A DNA stretch of 64,000 nt, taken from assembly GCA_003439945.1 (NCBI GenBank), contig QVRM01001811.1, positions 257,542 to 321,541 of the forward strand. Reading direction: 5' to 3'. Below the pieces are notes generated by a model, which made no database searches, had not been told where the DNA came from, and saw only the letters and a program-made list of their open reading frames with translations. The position numbers and the translations under genes are program-made. Shown piece by piece: positions 1-12,580 of this stretch. Numbering within the stretch: the stretch's first letter is position 1; each line of letters opens with the position of its first letter. Origin of the DNA: Dermanyssus gallinae. Lineage: Eukaryota; Arthropoda; Arachnida; Mesostigmata; Dermanyssidae.

Positions 1-269
1 GCAAACGAATAGATCGATATTTTTCACAAACAATTTTTAATTATAAAATCTACTAGAAGTAGGGGTGACAATAACCCACTAATGGCATTGCCTGTAAATG
101 CTGTAGACCGACGTACTGTCGATCCCATGTTAGCACTTGTGCCCAAACTACATCAATGAAGCAACTCGCTGAGCTCAGCAATGCAAAGATACGATATATC
201 TATAAATATACACGAGGGCAAATTAAAATAGTTCTAATACATTTTCTAAAAAAATAATATTTATTATAT

Positions 270-1095
270 TTTTCAAAGTGTTTTTTCTTCTAAAGTAGTT
301 TCCGCCCGCAATGCATGTGTGCCACATTATTTTCCACTCTTCGAGACATTTTTTAAACGGGTCGTTCGAAATTGACATAACTTGCTCCTTCGAATATTTG
401 TTTACCTCCTCTGTAGTCTCAAAGCGTTTTCCCTTATTTTTTTATTATTCATGGAAATAGGAACAAGTCACACGGAGCCCAATCTGGCCTATAAGGAGGT
501 TGTAGAAATATGGAAATCAAAATGTTATTTAAATTACCTGAAATCAGTAACGATGTGGGCGCTAGTGTGTTGTCGTGATAAATTATCCAAGAGTAAAATG
601 CCCAAAGTTTAGGCCTCGCGCGTCTGACGTCCTTGGGCAATATGCTTAACACTTTGCAGTAGTAGTCCGTACGGATTGCAGATCTAGGCGGTAAAAAGTC
701 GTGGAAGGTGATTCCCTTGTAGTTGATAAAACAGTCAAAATAACTTTAATGTTTGATCTGCTTTGTCTGAATTTCTTCGATTGACTCTCTCTTTGGAAGG
801 AGTACTGGGAGGATTGGGCTTTGGTCTCGATGTCGCAACCATACACCCGTGAGTCGTCTCCTGTAATCACTCCAAAGCAATCCACGGCATTCTGCTACCA
901 CATGAAGGTTCAAATTGGGCGTTTCCCGACAAACGTTAATTTGCTGGAAAATCTACCTTTTTAGAACGAACTTCGTTGTCAGGCTTCCGACGCATAAAGT
1001 ATCGGTCAAGTCAACTGATTCGATTGTTAAGTACGAACTCACAAGCCTTTCCAACGGTCGCTAGACTGACGGTAGTACGAATACACAGTGTTCGA
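270..1095 (-). pseudogene. mariner transposase pseudogene, copy 1
   Basis: This is a decayed mariner (Tc1/mariner superfamily) cut-and-paste transposase read on the minus strand. The best part, from about 885 down to 646, reads VITGDDSRVYG followed by IETKAQSSQ and RSNIKVILTV, the usual block around the first catalytic Asp. A frame shift leads into 652-449, with RARPKLWAFYSWIIYHDN and then PPYRPDWAPCDLFLFP. There are exactly 34 residues between the Asp of HDN and the Asp of APCD, as expected for DD34D. Further down (about 440-290) a broken reading matches the mariner C-terminus. Upstream (900-1095) the N-terminal half is recognisable only in short pieces. Several frameshifts and stops make it inactive, although all three catalytic Asp positions survive. 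No terminal inverted repeats were identified with confidence. Confidence 0.85.
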
Positions 1096-2625
1096 GACAC
1101 TGTTTGATCATCATAACCATTTTATTACATTGCCACCATTTTAGAATATATTATTTAGTTTTTAACACAGAGCTTGACGTAGATTCTTTAGTACTCAATG
1201 TTCAGCTTCTTAAAATCGCCAAACCTCGTTTTCTTCACTTCTTTAGAGCAAACTCAAGCAGCAAACGCCGTCGATTTGCGCGCAATATATGTATAGCTAA
1301 TGAATTGCGCTTCTAAGCAAAGTAAGCTGGATTACGTTAGCGGTTTCAGCCTAGCGGCAAAATTCAAAATACTAGAACTTGCCGATCCGCACTCGTATAG
1401 AAAAGGCAAAAAGGCAACTATGCTCCTGTCTAAATATATTGATATAAATGCTTATATATATATATATATATATATAAAAGTGCATGAACACATTTGTCTA
1501 TATAAGCAAACGTATGTGTACGTGAAAATTACTAAATGTTATATACATATATACTCATAGGGAACAATTTGCTTAGATATTTCAGCGCAAAACTGTGTAA
1601 CGTATACAAATTAGAACAGAAGCAACCCTAATATTTCCACTTTAGCCTTACAAGGAAATACTGTGAAGTATTGGCAGATTGAGCAAGCATAGGGCACTAA
1701 TGCTTCTAGGTCTTTATATGAAAATCTGTCTTCTAAGCTCCATAAATCTAACTACGTGCAAGCTATGTGTTTTATGTGTATTTGTTAGTGGTTGTCATTG
1801 TCTGCCATATGTAAAGAGCGCCACGAGGACGCGTCGCGTCTTGCAATCCCGGACTACAGTACAAGAATTGGTCAACTGTTGAACGGTGGTTCGGTTTAGT
1901 TATTGCAAAGAATAATTGCGCCTGGCAAATTGCTGCAAATAGGTACAGCTAGAACATTGTACAGCTATCGCGTCCCGTCAGTCGAAATTGCTTGACATCG
2001 GCCTATACAAGTCGTTTGTCCTTGTACCCATAGCTTCGGGTGGTGGTTGTGGTTGGATCCATGTATCTCTAAGATACACCGATCGCAATATGAAAAAGAG
2101 CCAGGCAAATATATATATATATATATACATATATAGGCGTGGGTATTTGTATATATAATCTAGCCTATATTTTAACCGTTATATAAAGCTATGGCTGTAC
2201 GAGGTCGGACCTGTAATAATCTGTTCATAGTGTAGTACGCGCTACGTTAACATTTTAAAAGCGGAATTATTCAAATAATATATAAAGGGTAAGTTGAGAG
2301 TATTCTATATATATATATATATATATATTGTCCTGGCGCTTTTAATTTTACATTTGTAGCACAGTCCTAGTTCTTACGAACTTCTACGCAAGGCGTAATT
2401 GTATTAAGAATAGGCCAGAACTAAGAAGACGGCTTACCATGCCAACGTACAGAAAGAGTTGTATGCCGCACTTTGAATTACATGGATCATGGTTTCCAGT
2501 ATTGTCCAATCTAACCTTACGACTGCAATTCCTTAGCTATTAGTTATTCACTACGCGGAAAAAAAACTATAGTGATAGTACTATATGGTGTCTAACTTGC
2601 ATAGGTAGCAGTCGATAGACCAGCC

Positions 2626-2659
<34 letters not shown>

Positions 2660-3255
2660 TGTGCTGGTGATATAATGAATACGGTACGATCATGTTAGTA
2701 GGACGACAACAGTGCTTACGGCTATGAGCTAGGCTACGTCGCATTTGTTCCGTCGTTTAGTGGTGCTACGATATGCGCCGCGTTTAGTGACTGCGAGGTG
2801 TTGTCAAAAGTGACCTTTGCGAAGGGCATTCGTGCCGACTGACATGAGTACGTAATAGAAATGGCAATCGGCACTAATTGTTTATTTAGCCGAGGCGACA
2901 AAAAATAAATGCGTTGGAGACGCTAGACATTAGACCCAGGTCTGCAGCGCGAAGCGGGATGTGTTGTGTGAGCGATTCCGCCATCGTAGTCGGTTAGGTG
3001 ACACTGGCAAAACAATCATCACCAACAACAACAACAACAACAATAGTAATGGTCAACAAACAGCAAGAAAAGGAGTAGAAACAATAACACATCGACAGGT
3101 ATTGGCAACAAGCACGACACCAGCACAGACAAAATCTCGATATAGTTTGCAAGTTGCAGGGCATGAGGGAGTCTACGAAGGTCCTGCATTTGTCGTACAA
3201 CTCTGCGCACATAAGGTTTAGCAGATCGGGGCCCACCAGCAATATATATTATGTA
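1096..3255. other. unclassified AT-rich DNA with short (TA)n tracts
   Basis: No gene recognised. Short (TA)n tracts lie near 1452-1476, 2109-2127, 2305-2328 and 2628-2658. The open frames here are short and low in complexity, for example an Ile-Tyr run translated from TA repeats. A short CAA run sits at about 3022-3043. Confidence 0.5.
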
Positions 3256-3529
3256 GACAGCAAAAAGCCAAGTTGACGCGGCCCCAGGAGACAATACGAT
3301 ATCGGACTTTCGACCTTTTGCCTTTGAGACCTTAGGGGGCCCAGGTAAAATTACTGAGGGAGTTATTACTAAGATATGCAAGTGTCTCAGATTGGCTACG
3401 GGGGACCCACGCGCTGGTGATTTTTTTCGGCAAAGGCTATCATTGGATATACAACGTGGAAACGCCACGGCGGTGCTTGGCACCTTGTCAAGGTGGTCTA
3501 CACCAGGCCTGGACCTAGGGCTGATGTAG
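3256..3529 (+). pseudogene. non-LTR retrotransposon polyprotein, C-terminal fragment
   Basis: A 91-codon plus-strand frame ends in TAG at 3527-3529. It reads FRPFAFETLGGPGK, then LRLATGDPRAGDFFRQRLSL, then DIQRGNATAVLGTL. This tail (ETLG...TGDPR...FxxQRLS...QRGNAxxVLGT) is, from memory, the C-terminus of invertebrate non-LTR retrotransposon polyproteins. It is also the same type of tail as the (TTA)n-associated family at 21 and 38.6 kb, which reads FLRQRVSLELQRGNAKMM. A TAG just upstream (about 3253) and a short TA-rich stretch (3241-3252) mark the left edge, so only the tail is present. An AATAAA-like sequence occurs near 3580. The family-level assignment is by pattern recognition only. The longer open frame on the opposite strand of this region is a shadow. 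Confidence 0.6.
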
Positions 3530-5155
3530 TTTGTCGTCACGTTCGCTAGGGGACAATTGTTAACCCCGTTACAAGTTAAATAAAATTTGGATTAAATACG
3601 ATATCTATGCTTGATCAACACCGAAACATGAAACATACATAATCTGGTTTAGTAATACGCCAGCACTTCGCGGCACACTCTCCATTACAATTAGTAGCAC
3701 TGGCTCGATGTATAGACCCTGGATCTAGTTGCGTAGCCCCTCTCTCTCTTTCCCTATAAATATATATATATATATATGCATAAATGGTTGTGCATGTGGT
3801 CATCGACACGCCAACATGGAAATACTGAAGCAAGAACGCCACAAGTAGGTAGATAATGTAAAATTTTAATCGCTTTATCTGCTAAATGCAAGCACGAATT
3901 TCGAATATGTATTCTGAAGTGTATTATGAAACATATACATTTTTACTTTTATTATTAACATTGATCAAAGATTGATACTTCTTAACTAGAGCCAACCTAC
4001 CGTAATTGGCATCTGGCTTTAGCTTCAAGCTAATAACCTGTGTCGGCTATAATTGGTACACAGTATTGGTATCGTGCGCAATCAAATATTGACTAATTAC
4101 CTGTACACATCTATGTATATATATATATATATATATATATACTCATATGTATTTTATACATTGCATCTGTCATGGCGCTATTTCTTGTATGTGGAAGTTA
4201 GCCTTACATATATATATACATACATATATGTTACAGTAGTCATGTCGTTGTACTGTCCAATCGCCCTAGGCAACGCCCTTGTAGCGAAATAACAGCGATA
4301 TCCCCGCCCTGCAAATATGTTTGTGCGGTAACCACTAACACATATATATATATATATTGAAGGCTGTGCGATATTGCTTGAGACAGATATGCAAACAGAT
4401 GCTCTAGTTACTACAATATTTTAATTAGAATAAATATAAATATAGTTTTAGTTACAAGTTGTACTTATGTTTGAATATTTACGGCAGCCCCAACTAGTTG
4501 GGATAGCCACATCTGGAGCTTCTGTGCGTTGGGACGCACGTCCGTTGTTTCGTTACCGCTTGTCTAGCAGAATCTATCACATGTTAGAAAAGCTGTGGTC
4601 TGCTTTGCTTTATCTAAAGATGTGTTATGCAGTATGTATCATGTTTGCTTTATCTAAAAAAGTTTTAGGTAGTATTCCAATACACTCGATTTCCCAACGC
4701 TACTGTTCCCAGATTGCAATTGATAAATTTGGCTTTACTATACGAGTATTATTTTTGAATCAATATTTTAAATAGCACCAAACAAATTGTTGCTTATACA
4801 GACAATGCCGGGAAATCATTTGGCAAAAAGTACATGTATAGAAATACTTTGCGCGCTTACTGGCGAACACCGTGCTCTTTCAAAAAAACACAGAAAAGTT
4901 TAGGGGCGTCTAGGTGGCCACGGAGGTGTTTGTTTTCTGGGAGATCACGCCACCAGCATTGTTTTTTACAACCAAACAAGTTTTAATAGCTTAATATGCT
5001 CTAATAGGTATCCATGGTAGAATGACATAGAACAATGCTAATTACAAGCACCGTGCCGTCAGGGCCGTCATTTCAATATGGAGACAAAATTCGAAACAAA
5101 ACCTCAGGAGGCTCATGTCGCTCTTTTTCGCTTTCTCGATCTCTCTCTCTCTCTC
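3530..5155. other. unclassified intergenic DNA
   Basis: No recognised gene. (TA)n tracts lie near 3758-3778, 4113-4142 and 4342-4358, and a (CT)n tract at about 5140-5157. An open frame at 4467-4775 (plus, 102 codons) has no recognisable domain. Confidence 0.45.
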
Positions 5156-5156
5156 T

Positions 5157-5275
5157 CCGTATGCACTTATTTTAAGGTAATGGTAGAACTCGGCAAGAAG
5201 ATAATAATTTCCCAACGTTGTTTTGAAGTGAGAATTAAATTTATTTGAATACGCACTTTGTTTACATAGAGGATA
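5157..5275 (+). mobile_element. foldback MITE family, copy C (single arm)
   Basis: The sequence starting CCGTATGCACTTATTTTAAG, followed by GGTAGAACTCGGCA, aligns with the left arm of the MITE copy at 30,069 (CCGTATGTACTCATTTTAAG and GGTAGAACTCGGCA). Similarity continues into AGTGAGAATTAAATTTAT and TTTACATAG. Only one arm is seen, so this is a truncated or solo copy. It abuts a (CT)n tract on its left. Confidence 0.65.
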
Positions 5276-5500
5276 GGAATTTGTTATAACATCAATTCCC
5301 GGGGGTGCGTCAGTTGTATGTCCTAGTAACCCTTCAGGGGAACAGCAAAATCTCTTTTCGAGCTATGCGTTTGGACTCGTGTCTCACTTGAGATCTTGAG
5401 GTCGTGGGTATACAATAATAAAATAAACTGCAAAACTCTTGATTGGAGAAAACATGGTCGGCAAATGTACAGTCTAATTCAATAAAAGTGTCTATGATAT
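5276..5500. other. unclassified spacer
   Basis: Between the MITE arm and the LINE fragment, nothing is recognised. AATAAA-type hexamers near 5419 and 5479 would lie just 3' of the minus-strand LINE fragment and may be its 3' UTR. Confidence 0.3.
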
Positions 5501-6160
5501 CTTAAACAACTATTTGCGTCTGTGGGAAATTACAACGATAAGAAACTCGGCGTGCGCATTTCTTGATCACACCCCTCACTAGTCGCCTATCTTTCCAATT
5601 CATGGGGTACCATACTTGAGAGGCATACGGTAGAATTTGTTTGACATAAAGGTCAAATAATTTTCCCAGTATACGTAGCAGTGATTTTTTCTTCCAAAGT
5701 GCATTACTTTGCGCTTTGGGGTCGGCATTTTCAAGTCTAATTCTGTGTCCATTCATAAAAAATGTCTATTCATTTCCGGATGCGTTCACAATCCGACGTA
5801 GAATTGACGCGTGCATATATTTTTACGTCATCATCGTACACTTTCGTCAATACCTCATCGGGTATTATGGATAAAATCAAGTTTAATACGAAGTATAGCA
5901 TGAGCATCCCAGAACTGTTCCTTGCGGACAGCCTGATGTAACCCTCAGGGGAAGATGAAAAGCAGTCGTGCACCTTTACAATGGAGCTTCTATCAGTGAA
6001 AACGCTATCTGTCAAACGTAGATTTGTTGGTCCTACACCGTGTCGGGATATACAGTCAAATATTTTAGTAAAGGCTGGTGGATTCAAAAGCCGTATTGAA
6101 ATCAAAATACAGCACGTCAAAACAGTGTTCTCTATCCATAATCTCCCCGAAGTTCTGTGT
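5500..6160 (-). pseudogene. Jockey/CR1-like LINE reverse transcriptase pseudogene
   Basis: Read on the minus strand from about 6160 downward. A first piece, VLYFDFNTAFE, corresponds to the RT motif around the first catalytic Asp. After a shift it continues FTKIFDCISRHGVG, TDRSSIVKVHD and IPDEVLTKVYDDDVKIYARV, where YDDDVKIY is the damaged YADD box. A second frame (5756-5502) reads DPKAQSNALW, LLRILGKLFDLYVKQILPYA and SQVWYP, the typical post-RT segment of Jockey, CR1 and related LINEs. The GxPQGSxxGP motif has been replaced by a degenerate stretch. At least two frameshifts separate the pieces, so it is inactive. Clade placement between Jockey and CR1 is uncertain. Confidence 0.75.
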
Positions 6161-6389
6161 AGAACAACAGACCTGCCGGGATGGCAAGCAAACTGTTCTT
6201 TACAAATCAGGTTTGTGAATCAGCGTTTCGATAAATGGTGTCTGCAACAACACTTTCGAACAACTTTGATGGGGTGCATGTCAGTGAACTGTTTCGTTTA
6301 TTTTCAACACATGCTCTATTTCTTTTTTATGCACGGGGCACACCTTGGCTATCTTGAACAAAACAGAAAACGGTACACCGTTTAGAGTT
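6161..6389. other. unclassified spacer
   Basis: Possibly the upstream, more decayed part of the minus-strand LINE. Nothing is firmly recognised. Confidence 0.25.
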
Positions 6390-6816
6390 TGTTTAGAAAT
6401 CATGGATAATGAAATAAATGCATCACACTGCATAGTTTATAAAAATTGCTTGACAGGTCGTTCGGTGTGACGCTAAATTTTGACTTGAGTTTGCGGGAGA
6501 ATCAGTCAACTCACGAAGGAACCGGCCATACCGGCGTGCTCTGCTGACAGAACAGACTTACGATTCATGCCCGAAATACGATTCTCATGCAATAGCAAAT
6601 TTAATGCCCATAATCCCGGAAGGATGGTGCTGCTTTACATAGTTGCCGAGTAACTATACTTTTTGGAACTAAGCTTGACTGATTCTCCCGCAAACATATA
6701 GTTTGCACTATGTAAAAGAGAAAAACAAGATAACTACTTTTATAAATTGCATCCTCACTCCTAAACAAGACGTTCAGCCCCGCGCTTCCAATGGGGGAAA
6801 TAAGTACGCACGGTCA
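6390..6816. mobile_element. foldback MITE family, copy A
   Basis: A non-coding element with long imperfect terminal inverted repeats. The innermost part is a perfect 21-bp inverted repeat at 6489-6509 and 6675-6695 (GTTTGCGGGAGAATCAG... and its complement). The right end, read as complement, gives CCGTGCGTACTTATTT, then CTTGTTTAGGAGTGAGGATG and CAATTTATAAAAG. These match the arms of copies B (30.07 kb) and C (5.16 kb). The interior GCAATAGCAAATTTAAT and ATAGTTGCCGAGTAACTA also match copy B. The left limit is less clear because that arm has diverged. No open frame is present, so it must have been moved in trans if mobile. Confidence 0.75.
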
Positions 6817-6838
6817 TGATAGACCCTTTATATGTAGA

Positions 6839-6890
6839 CGAGCACTGCCGAGTGTGCAAATGTATTGTAAATGATTTATCAATCATCGCA

Positions 6891-6900
<10 letters not shown>
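6839..6900 (+). mobile_element. 3'-end relic of the R2-type retrotransposon, fused to (TA)n
   Basis: About 62 bp beginning CGAGCACTGCCGAGTGTGCA, continuing TATTGTAAATGATT and ATCATCGCAATATTTT, then running straight into (TA)n. It matches, with few differences, the 3' UTR end of the minus-strand R2-type element (complement of about 58,409-58,472), which also ends CAATATTTTC and enters (TA)n. It is therefore a severely 5'-truncated second copy in plus orientation, 22 bp from the right end of MITE copy A. Confidence 0.8.

Positions 6901-6927
<27 letters not shown>
6895..6927. repeat. (TA)n microsatellite
   Basis: About 16 TA units immediately downstream of the R2-type 3'-end relic. Confidence 0.95.
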
Positions 6928-6930
<3 letters not shown>

Positions 6931-7412
6931 GAACACGGGTTCAAGACAGTGCTGGGCGCAAAGACGAAAGAGGTTAGGCGAGAAAGCAACTAGCTAGAGA
7001 AGCTCTAATATCTGCAGTAATCCAATCGGAGCGTTTAAGGTGGTCATACAACGGCGACCGTCGGAGTCGGAGGTCTGGCCTTTCTCGGTGAGGGCTTTCT
7101 CTTGCAAACATTTAAGGGCTCTCTTTTGCAAATATTCAACATTGATTCCCTGACTATAGAGGGAGAGATTGAGGGTGATAAATTTATGTAGTGGTATGGT
7201 TGGGCTTTGTCAAAGCGGCATTAACATTACTCAATGGTGTTCCTGTACTTCCTAGAAGTCCTTTCGTTTGCTTCGTCCATATCTAGAATCCTACACCTCA
7301 CCCGTTTTTTTTTATCATGCGACGAAAGTGACAGACGAGCTTGCGATGTGCGGCGTTGCCCATGATGTGTCTATGCACCCTGCCTAAATTAAATCTGGAG
7401 GCCTCTGGATAG
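6928..7412. other. unclassified DNA, possibly LINE-derived
   Basis: No intact frame. It directly precedes a LINE ORF1 fragment and may be its decayed 5' part. Confidence 0.25.
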
Positions 7413-7592
7413 GTTCATTCTCACATTTGATCACCCATTCCTTCCCACGGCATTTTTGGCGTACAGGTCATACACAGTAATTTTAGAGCCCGACTGCCTG
7501 GTTTCATACTTTCATTGCCGGAAAGTGGGTCACCTTGCGGACAGATGCTCACTATCAAGAGTTTGCATGAAGTGCGACCAGAGAGGTGGCTA
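7413..7592 (+). pseudogene. LINE ORF1 (gag-like) zinc-knuckle fragment
   Basis: A plus-strand reading gives FDHPFLPTAFLAYRSYTV, then CLVSYFHCRKVGHLADRC, then VCMKCDQRGG before a stop. This matches the usual C-terminal part of non-LTR ORF1 proteins: a TFDsPxLP...YxVrpY stretch followed by CCHC knuckles. The first knuckle (C...HC, GH, C) has its first Cys region altered, and the second is truncated at its His. ORF1 proteins bind the element RNA. The sequence on either side has no continuing frame, so this is a relic. The motif layout, and not a database match, is the basis for the call. Confidence 0.6.
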
Positions 7593-8149
7593 AGAAGAAA
7601 AACCGCGTAATCATGGAGGGCAGGGCATTGCAAAAGCTGAGAGTAAATCACCCAGGCAGACTTCGAAGAAATCCGCGTTATTTTAGGGCGGTCTGTGGAA
7701 GCTACCTGCGGATCTCAGGCCCCATCCGATCCCAGGCGCTCCGCTCGCAAACGGAGATCTGTCTAGAAGAAGATATCCTGCTTTCGGAATGCCCTACCGG
7801 ACCTGACGTGCCCTGTAGCAATAGTGGGCGTCATTGATCTCCACGCGGGAAACCCTCGGAGAGATTTACCGACGCATTACAGCCCCTCCTAGTTTCCTGC
7901 CTGCTGCGGAAAGCTTCAGACTCCCTCAGTATGGTAAGCGTTACCACCCTGTCCTCCCCCCATAAACCGTTCTTAACAATTCTGTATTAGAAAAGTATGG
8001 CTACGAGACTTTTGGTTTATCATTTAGAGGGGAGCGGAGTAACTCATTTGAGGCTTCGACTAGGGTTACATGCTCGGACTCTGATGAAAGAGTTAACAGA
8101 CAGCACGTGTAGACGCACCCATCGCAACCATCTAGCCTGCTATTAGATC
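7593..8149. other. unclassified DNA
   Basis: Moderately GC-rich, with an open frame at 7586-7837 that is not recognisable. It is probably further decayed retroelement sequence because fragments lie on both sides. Confidence 0.25.
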
Positions 8150-8462
8150 AGTTTGGTCTCGCATTCAACTTATACGAATCCTATCCAAAGCAGTGAGGTC
8201 AAAGGTGGCAGGATCGCTGACATTTGATCTCAGACAGGTTAAGCTAGGACGACGTGGCCGCTGCCGCCCGCATATAATTGTCAAGCACATCACTAACGCC
8301 GAGGAAAGTATCAGAAAGTGTTGCGCGACAAGCATCCGACGGCGTCGACGAACTTGTGGCTTTTCGATCCTGAATATGGTAACGACGAAGGAAGACATTA
8401 TTGAAACGTTACGATCCTTCCGTGAGAGTTCGTCAGCTACGCTAGAGTTTATGTGGCCCTAA
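8150..8462 (+). pseudogene. possible R1-like LINE ORF1 fragment
   Basis: A plus-strand frame (8193-8462, 89 codons) ends RTCGFSILNMVTTKEDIIET followed by LRSFRESSS. The phrase resembles the 'TTKEEV..AL' segment N-terminal to the zinc knuckles of R1/Jockey ORF1 proteins. The preceding part, LTFDLRQVKLGRRG, is unremarkable. It lies after, not before, the knuckle fragment at 7.4 kb, so it would have to be a separate insertion. Assignment is tentative. Confidence 0.3.
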
Positions 8463-9640
8463 GGTTGGCAGATCTGAGTGGAATCATTAGGAGCGGCTGC
8501 CGCCATACTTGCCGAGGCACTAGTTGATGTCGTGGACGTCCTACGCCATGGGTACGTTTTGTATCTGTGGTGGCTTCTCGTATGCGGAGCAAAGTTATTT
8601 GAGCTGAAGAAGGCCGAATAATCCACTCGACGGCTGGCTTCGAATATCTGTATTTGTAGCAACTCAGGTTCCTTAAGGAAAAACTCTGGGGTAGAAATTG
8701 CGGTGTACTCGGCCCGAGAAGTTGCCATGTCTCGCAGAGAGCCTCCACAACGAGTGTGGAGGAGCCACTTGTTGAGAGTGGGTACGTCCGGGCGGCCTAC
8801 CATGAAGCTTCCAAGCCAACGGCGGCGCGTAGATCATTATCTCAGAGACAAAGCTTTGATAAGGTAATCCGTTGGGACCGCCCTTGTTCTGCCTAGCGGT
8901 TAATACAATTAAATGATTTAAACATAAGTTTATATACATTTTAAAGGTTTATTTAAGCATACGTTTACATGAAGTGAATGACTTGATAACAACGGCTAAA
9001 CAACTGCTCAACCTGGAGCTTCTGCATGACTCTAAGGCATAGGAACTCCTACATGTATTAATAGGAGGACTGAACCTTCCTGGCATTGTCATTGGTACAT
9101 ATTGCCACTTCTAGAGGAGGTCGGTTTAGAAAAGCCTAACCGAACCTTCGAGGAGAACGGAAGATCTCTGATGCGCGACAGAGACAGACCGCCTGAGAGC
9201 ACTGTCAGCCAGGGGAGCGGGAGCATGACTGCACGCTCATCTAATCGCCCCTCTGAGTACATGGCGACATTGCAATGAGGATTATTTTTGGCCTTTACAC
9301 GCCTATTCATCTTAGAGGCGTTGTAGAACACATGAAATGACGTTTTTTTCTACTTGTACGACGGGATAGAAAATGGCTTGCTTAGGAGTGACCGTGAAGC
9401 TTTCGTGGGCCGATGAGAAAGAAACTTCTGCTTTGTCTCAAATATATGAGTCGTTGGCTAGTGAAAAATAGTATTGAAGAAGTTCCTAAAAATATATATA
9501 TATGAATATATACGAGTAGATATATATATTGAAGTGTAGTTGAAAGTGCCACTCCTTGACGAGGTGCTTATTGCGTTCTCATTAAAAACAAGTAGGGCTC
9601 TTGTCTCGCAAATATCTTGGCGATTTTATGGGAGCATATC
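8463..9640. other. unclassified DNA
   Basis: Overlapping short open frames occur on the minus strand (8449-8939, 9089-9331), none with a recognisable domain. TA tracts occur near 9490 and 9520. Confidence 0.35.
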
Positions 9641-9667
9641 TATATATATATATATATATATATATAT

Positions 9668-9760
9668 GTTTGCAGCCGAGGCAGCGACTGTACTATATGT
9701 CTTGTATCTTATTTATTCTATATATAATAATATAGTACAGTGGCTGTCTTGGCTGCAAAC
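9668..9760. mobile_element. 93-bp palindromic MITE within (TA)n
   Basis: The ends are inverted repeats of about 29 bp: GTTTGCAGCCGAGGCAGCGA at the left and, as complement, GTTTGCAGCCAAGACAGCCA at the right, both continuing CTGTACTAT. Two or three mismatches separate the arms. The element is bordered on both sides by (TA)n (9642-9667 and 9761-9793), as expected for a Tc1/mariner-type MITE that targets and duplicates TA. It has no coding capacity. Confidence 0.7.
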
Positions 9761-9794
<34 letters not shown>

Positions 9795-10639
9795 GTGTAT
9801 CATATATATTCTAGATATAATAATATACAAATTAAGCCACATGTAGCGAACATTTAGTCAACCATATTTGTTTTTTTGTTTGTGCTGCGTCGTAGGATTT
9901 GAAGGAGCGCCCGTGACAAGCGTGAGAATAAGATTATCTCAAGGTTGACAAACTCTGCTAATGAAACGAATCTTTTGTGGCGATACGTTGATCGTTGTGG
10001 AGAAAAGAACAGAGTCCCTGGCACGCCCGCCAGAATTTGCTGAACACCGTTTCGCTACCGTAGCGCGTAAAAGCCCTGCGACACCCCGCCCCATAAATCA
10101 ACATGCTGATCAATCAGCGCCACGGTTGAAGGGGTGCCTCATGAAGACATATCTTTATATAACACGCTTTCGCATACGAACAAGCCAACCTGATTTCGCG
10201 CTGCTCCTCCGTGTAGATGTACTCGTATGTCGGTAGGTAAGGGATGTACATAAATACATATAGGTACGTATGGATATATAAATAAATACTATTTGAAAAA
10301 AAAAAACATATGTATATAGAAAAATACCCTTGGAATCGGGAAGCGAGCTTCTGTTTTGGTGACTGATTATCTCAGGATAGAGCACACACTTCTTTCTCTT
10401 GTTGTTTGTTGTTGTTGTTGTTGGATTGCATTAGCTCGCGACACCTGATTAGCCTTGGCGGCTGTCTGTTCAAATCAGGTGCCTAGAAACTAGAAGACAG
10501 CACAACACCCTTAACGCGCGATGATTCGTTAGGCGGACAGATAGCCAGTCTATTTGACTACAGGCGGCTTGAGCGCAGACGTGGCAATGAAACACGCCCA
10601 GCTGACGTTAATGTGTTGCAGCGTCAATAGTGCTATAAC

Positions 10640-10640
<1 letters not shown>
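9761..10640. other. unclassified DNA with (TA)n
   Basis: (TA)n at 9761-9793, then unique sequence. An open frame at 9961-10,236 (plus) has no recognised domain. A short GTT run sits near 10,401-10,422. Confidence 0.35.
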
Positions 10641-12110
<1,470 letters not shown>

Positions 12111-12193
12111 ACTAATCTATTTCCGTAATAGTCTGGTGGAAAACATCAACATTATGTTTTGATAGTATTTGAATAAGTAAACAAGAATTTCGA

Positions 12194-12215
12194 GTATATA
12201 TATATATATATATAT
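12194..12215. repeat. (TA)n microsatellite
   Basis: A short TA tract followed by CATA repeats, ending about 20 bp before the mariner copy 2 remnant. Confidence 0.85.
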
Positions 12216-12237
12216 ACATACATACATATGTATATAC

Positions 12238-12580
12238 AGGATGTGCCAGTTAAATCAAAACAAAATGTGACTTCTAGTAAAAAGAGCATCTAAAATAATG
12301 ACTTTGGACTCGATGTGTTGAGCAATTCATCGCGCGTTTGTTTATTCACGTATCCGCAGTTTGGTTTAATAACTGCTTTAAGCCAAGGCGGAAACTGTGC
12401 GCAGGCCCGTTGCACCGTGTCCGGGGATAATTTCTCAAATGCTAAGAAAATAGTAGTGCGCGGTAATGAAAGTGTTAAGGTGTGAAGACTTGTTAGAGCT
12501 TCGCTCAACCAAGCCCGACACAATGCGATCCGGAGGTTTAAATCTGGATTGTATGATGGCTAAAAGTGTTTTGGCCAGAA
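12238..12580 (-). pseudogene. mariner transposase pseudogene, copy 2 (C-terminal part)
   Basis: Minus-strand frame from about 12,523 to 12,290. It reads CRAWLSEALTSLHTLTL, then FEKLSPDTVQRACAQFPP, then WLKAVIKPNCGY. This matches the C-terminus of mori-type mariner transposases (WD.....TVRAACQSFPRRLKAVIKAKGGY). Immediately upstream on the same strand a broken frame contains a degenerate version of the SPDLNP region that carries the third catalytic Asp. Only the C-terminal third is left. It is clearly a different mariner lineage from copy 1, which has the APCDFFLFP-type C-terminus. Inactive. Confidence 0.7.

Noticed and set aside
3019..3540. 173-codon minus-strand frame
   Set aside because: Shadow of the plus-strand retrotransposon tail at 3,256-3,529 plus translated repeats.
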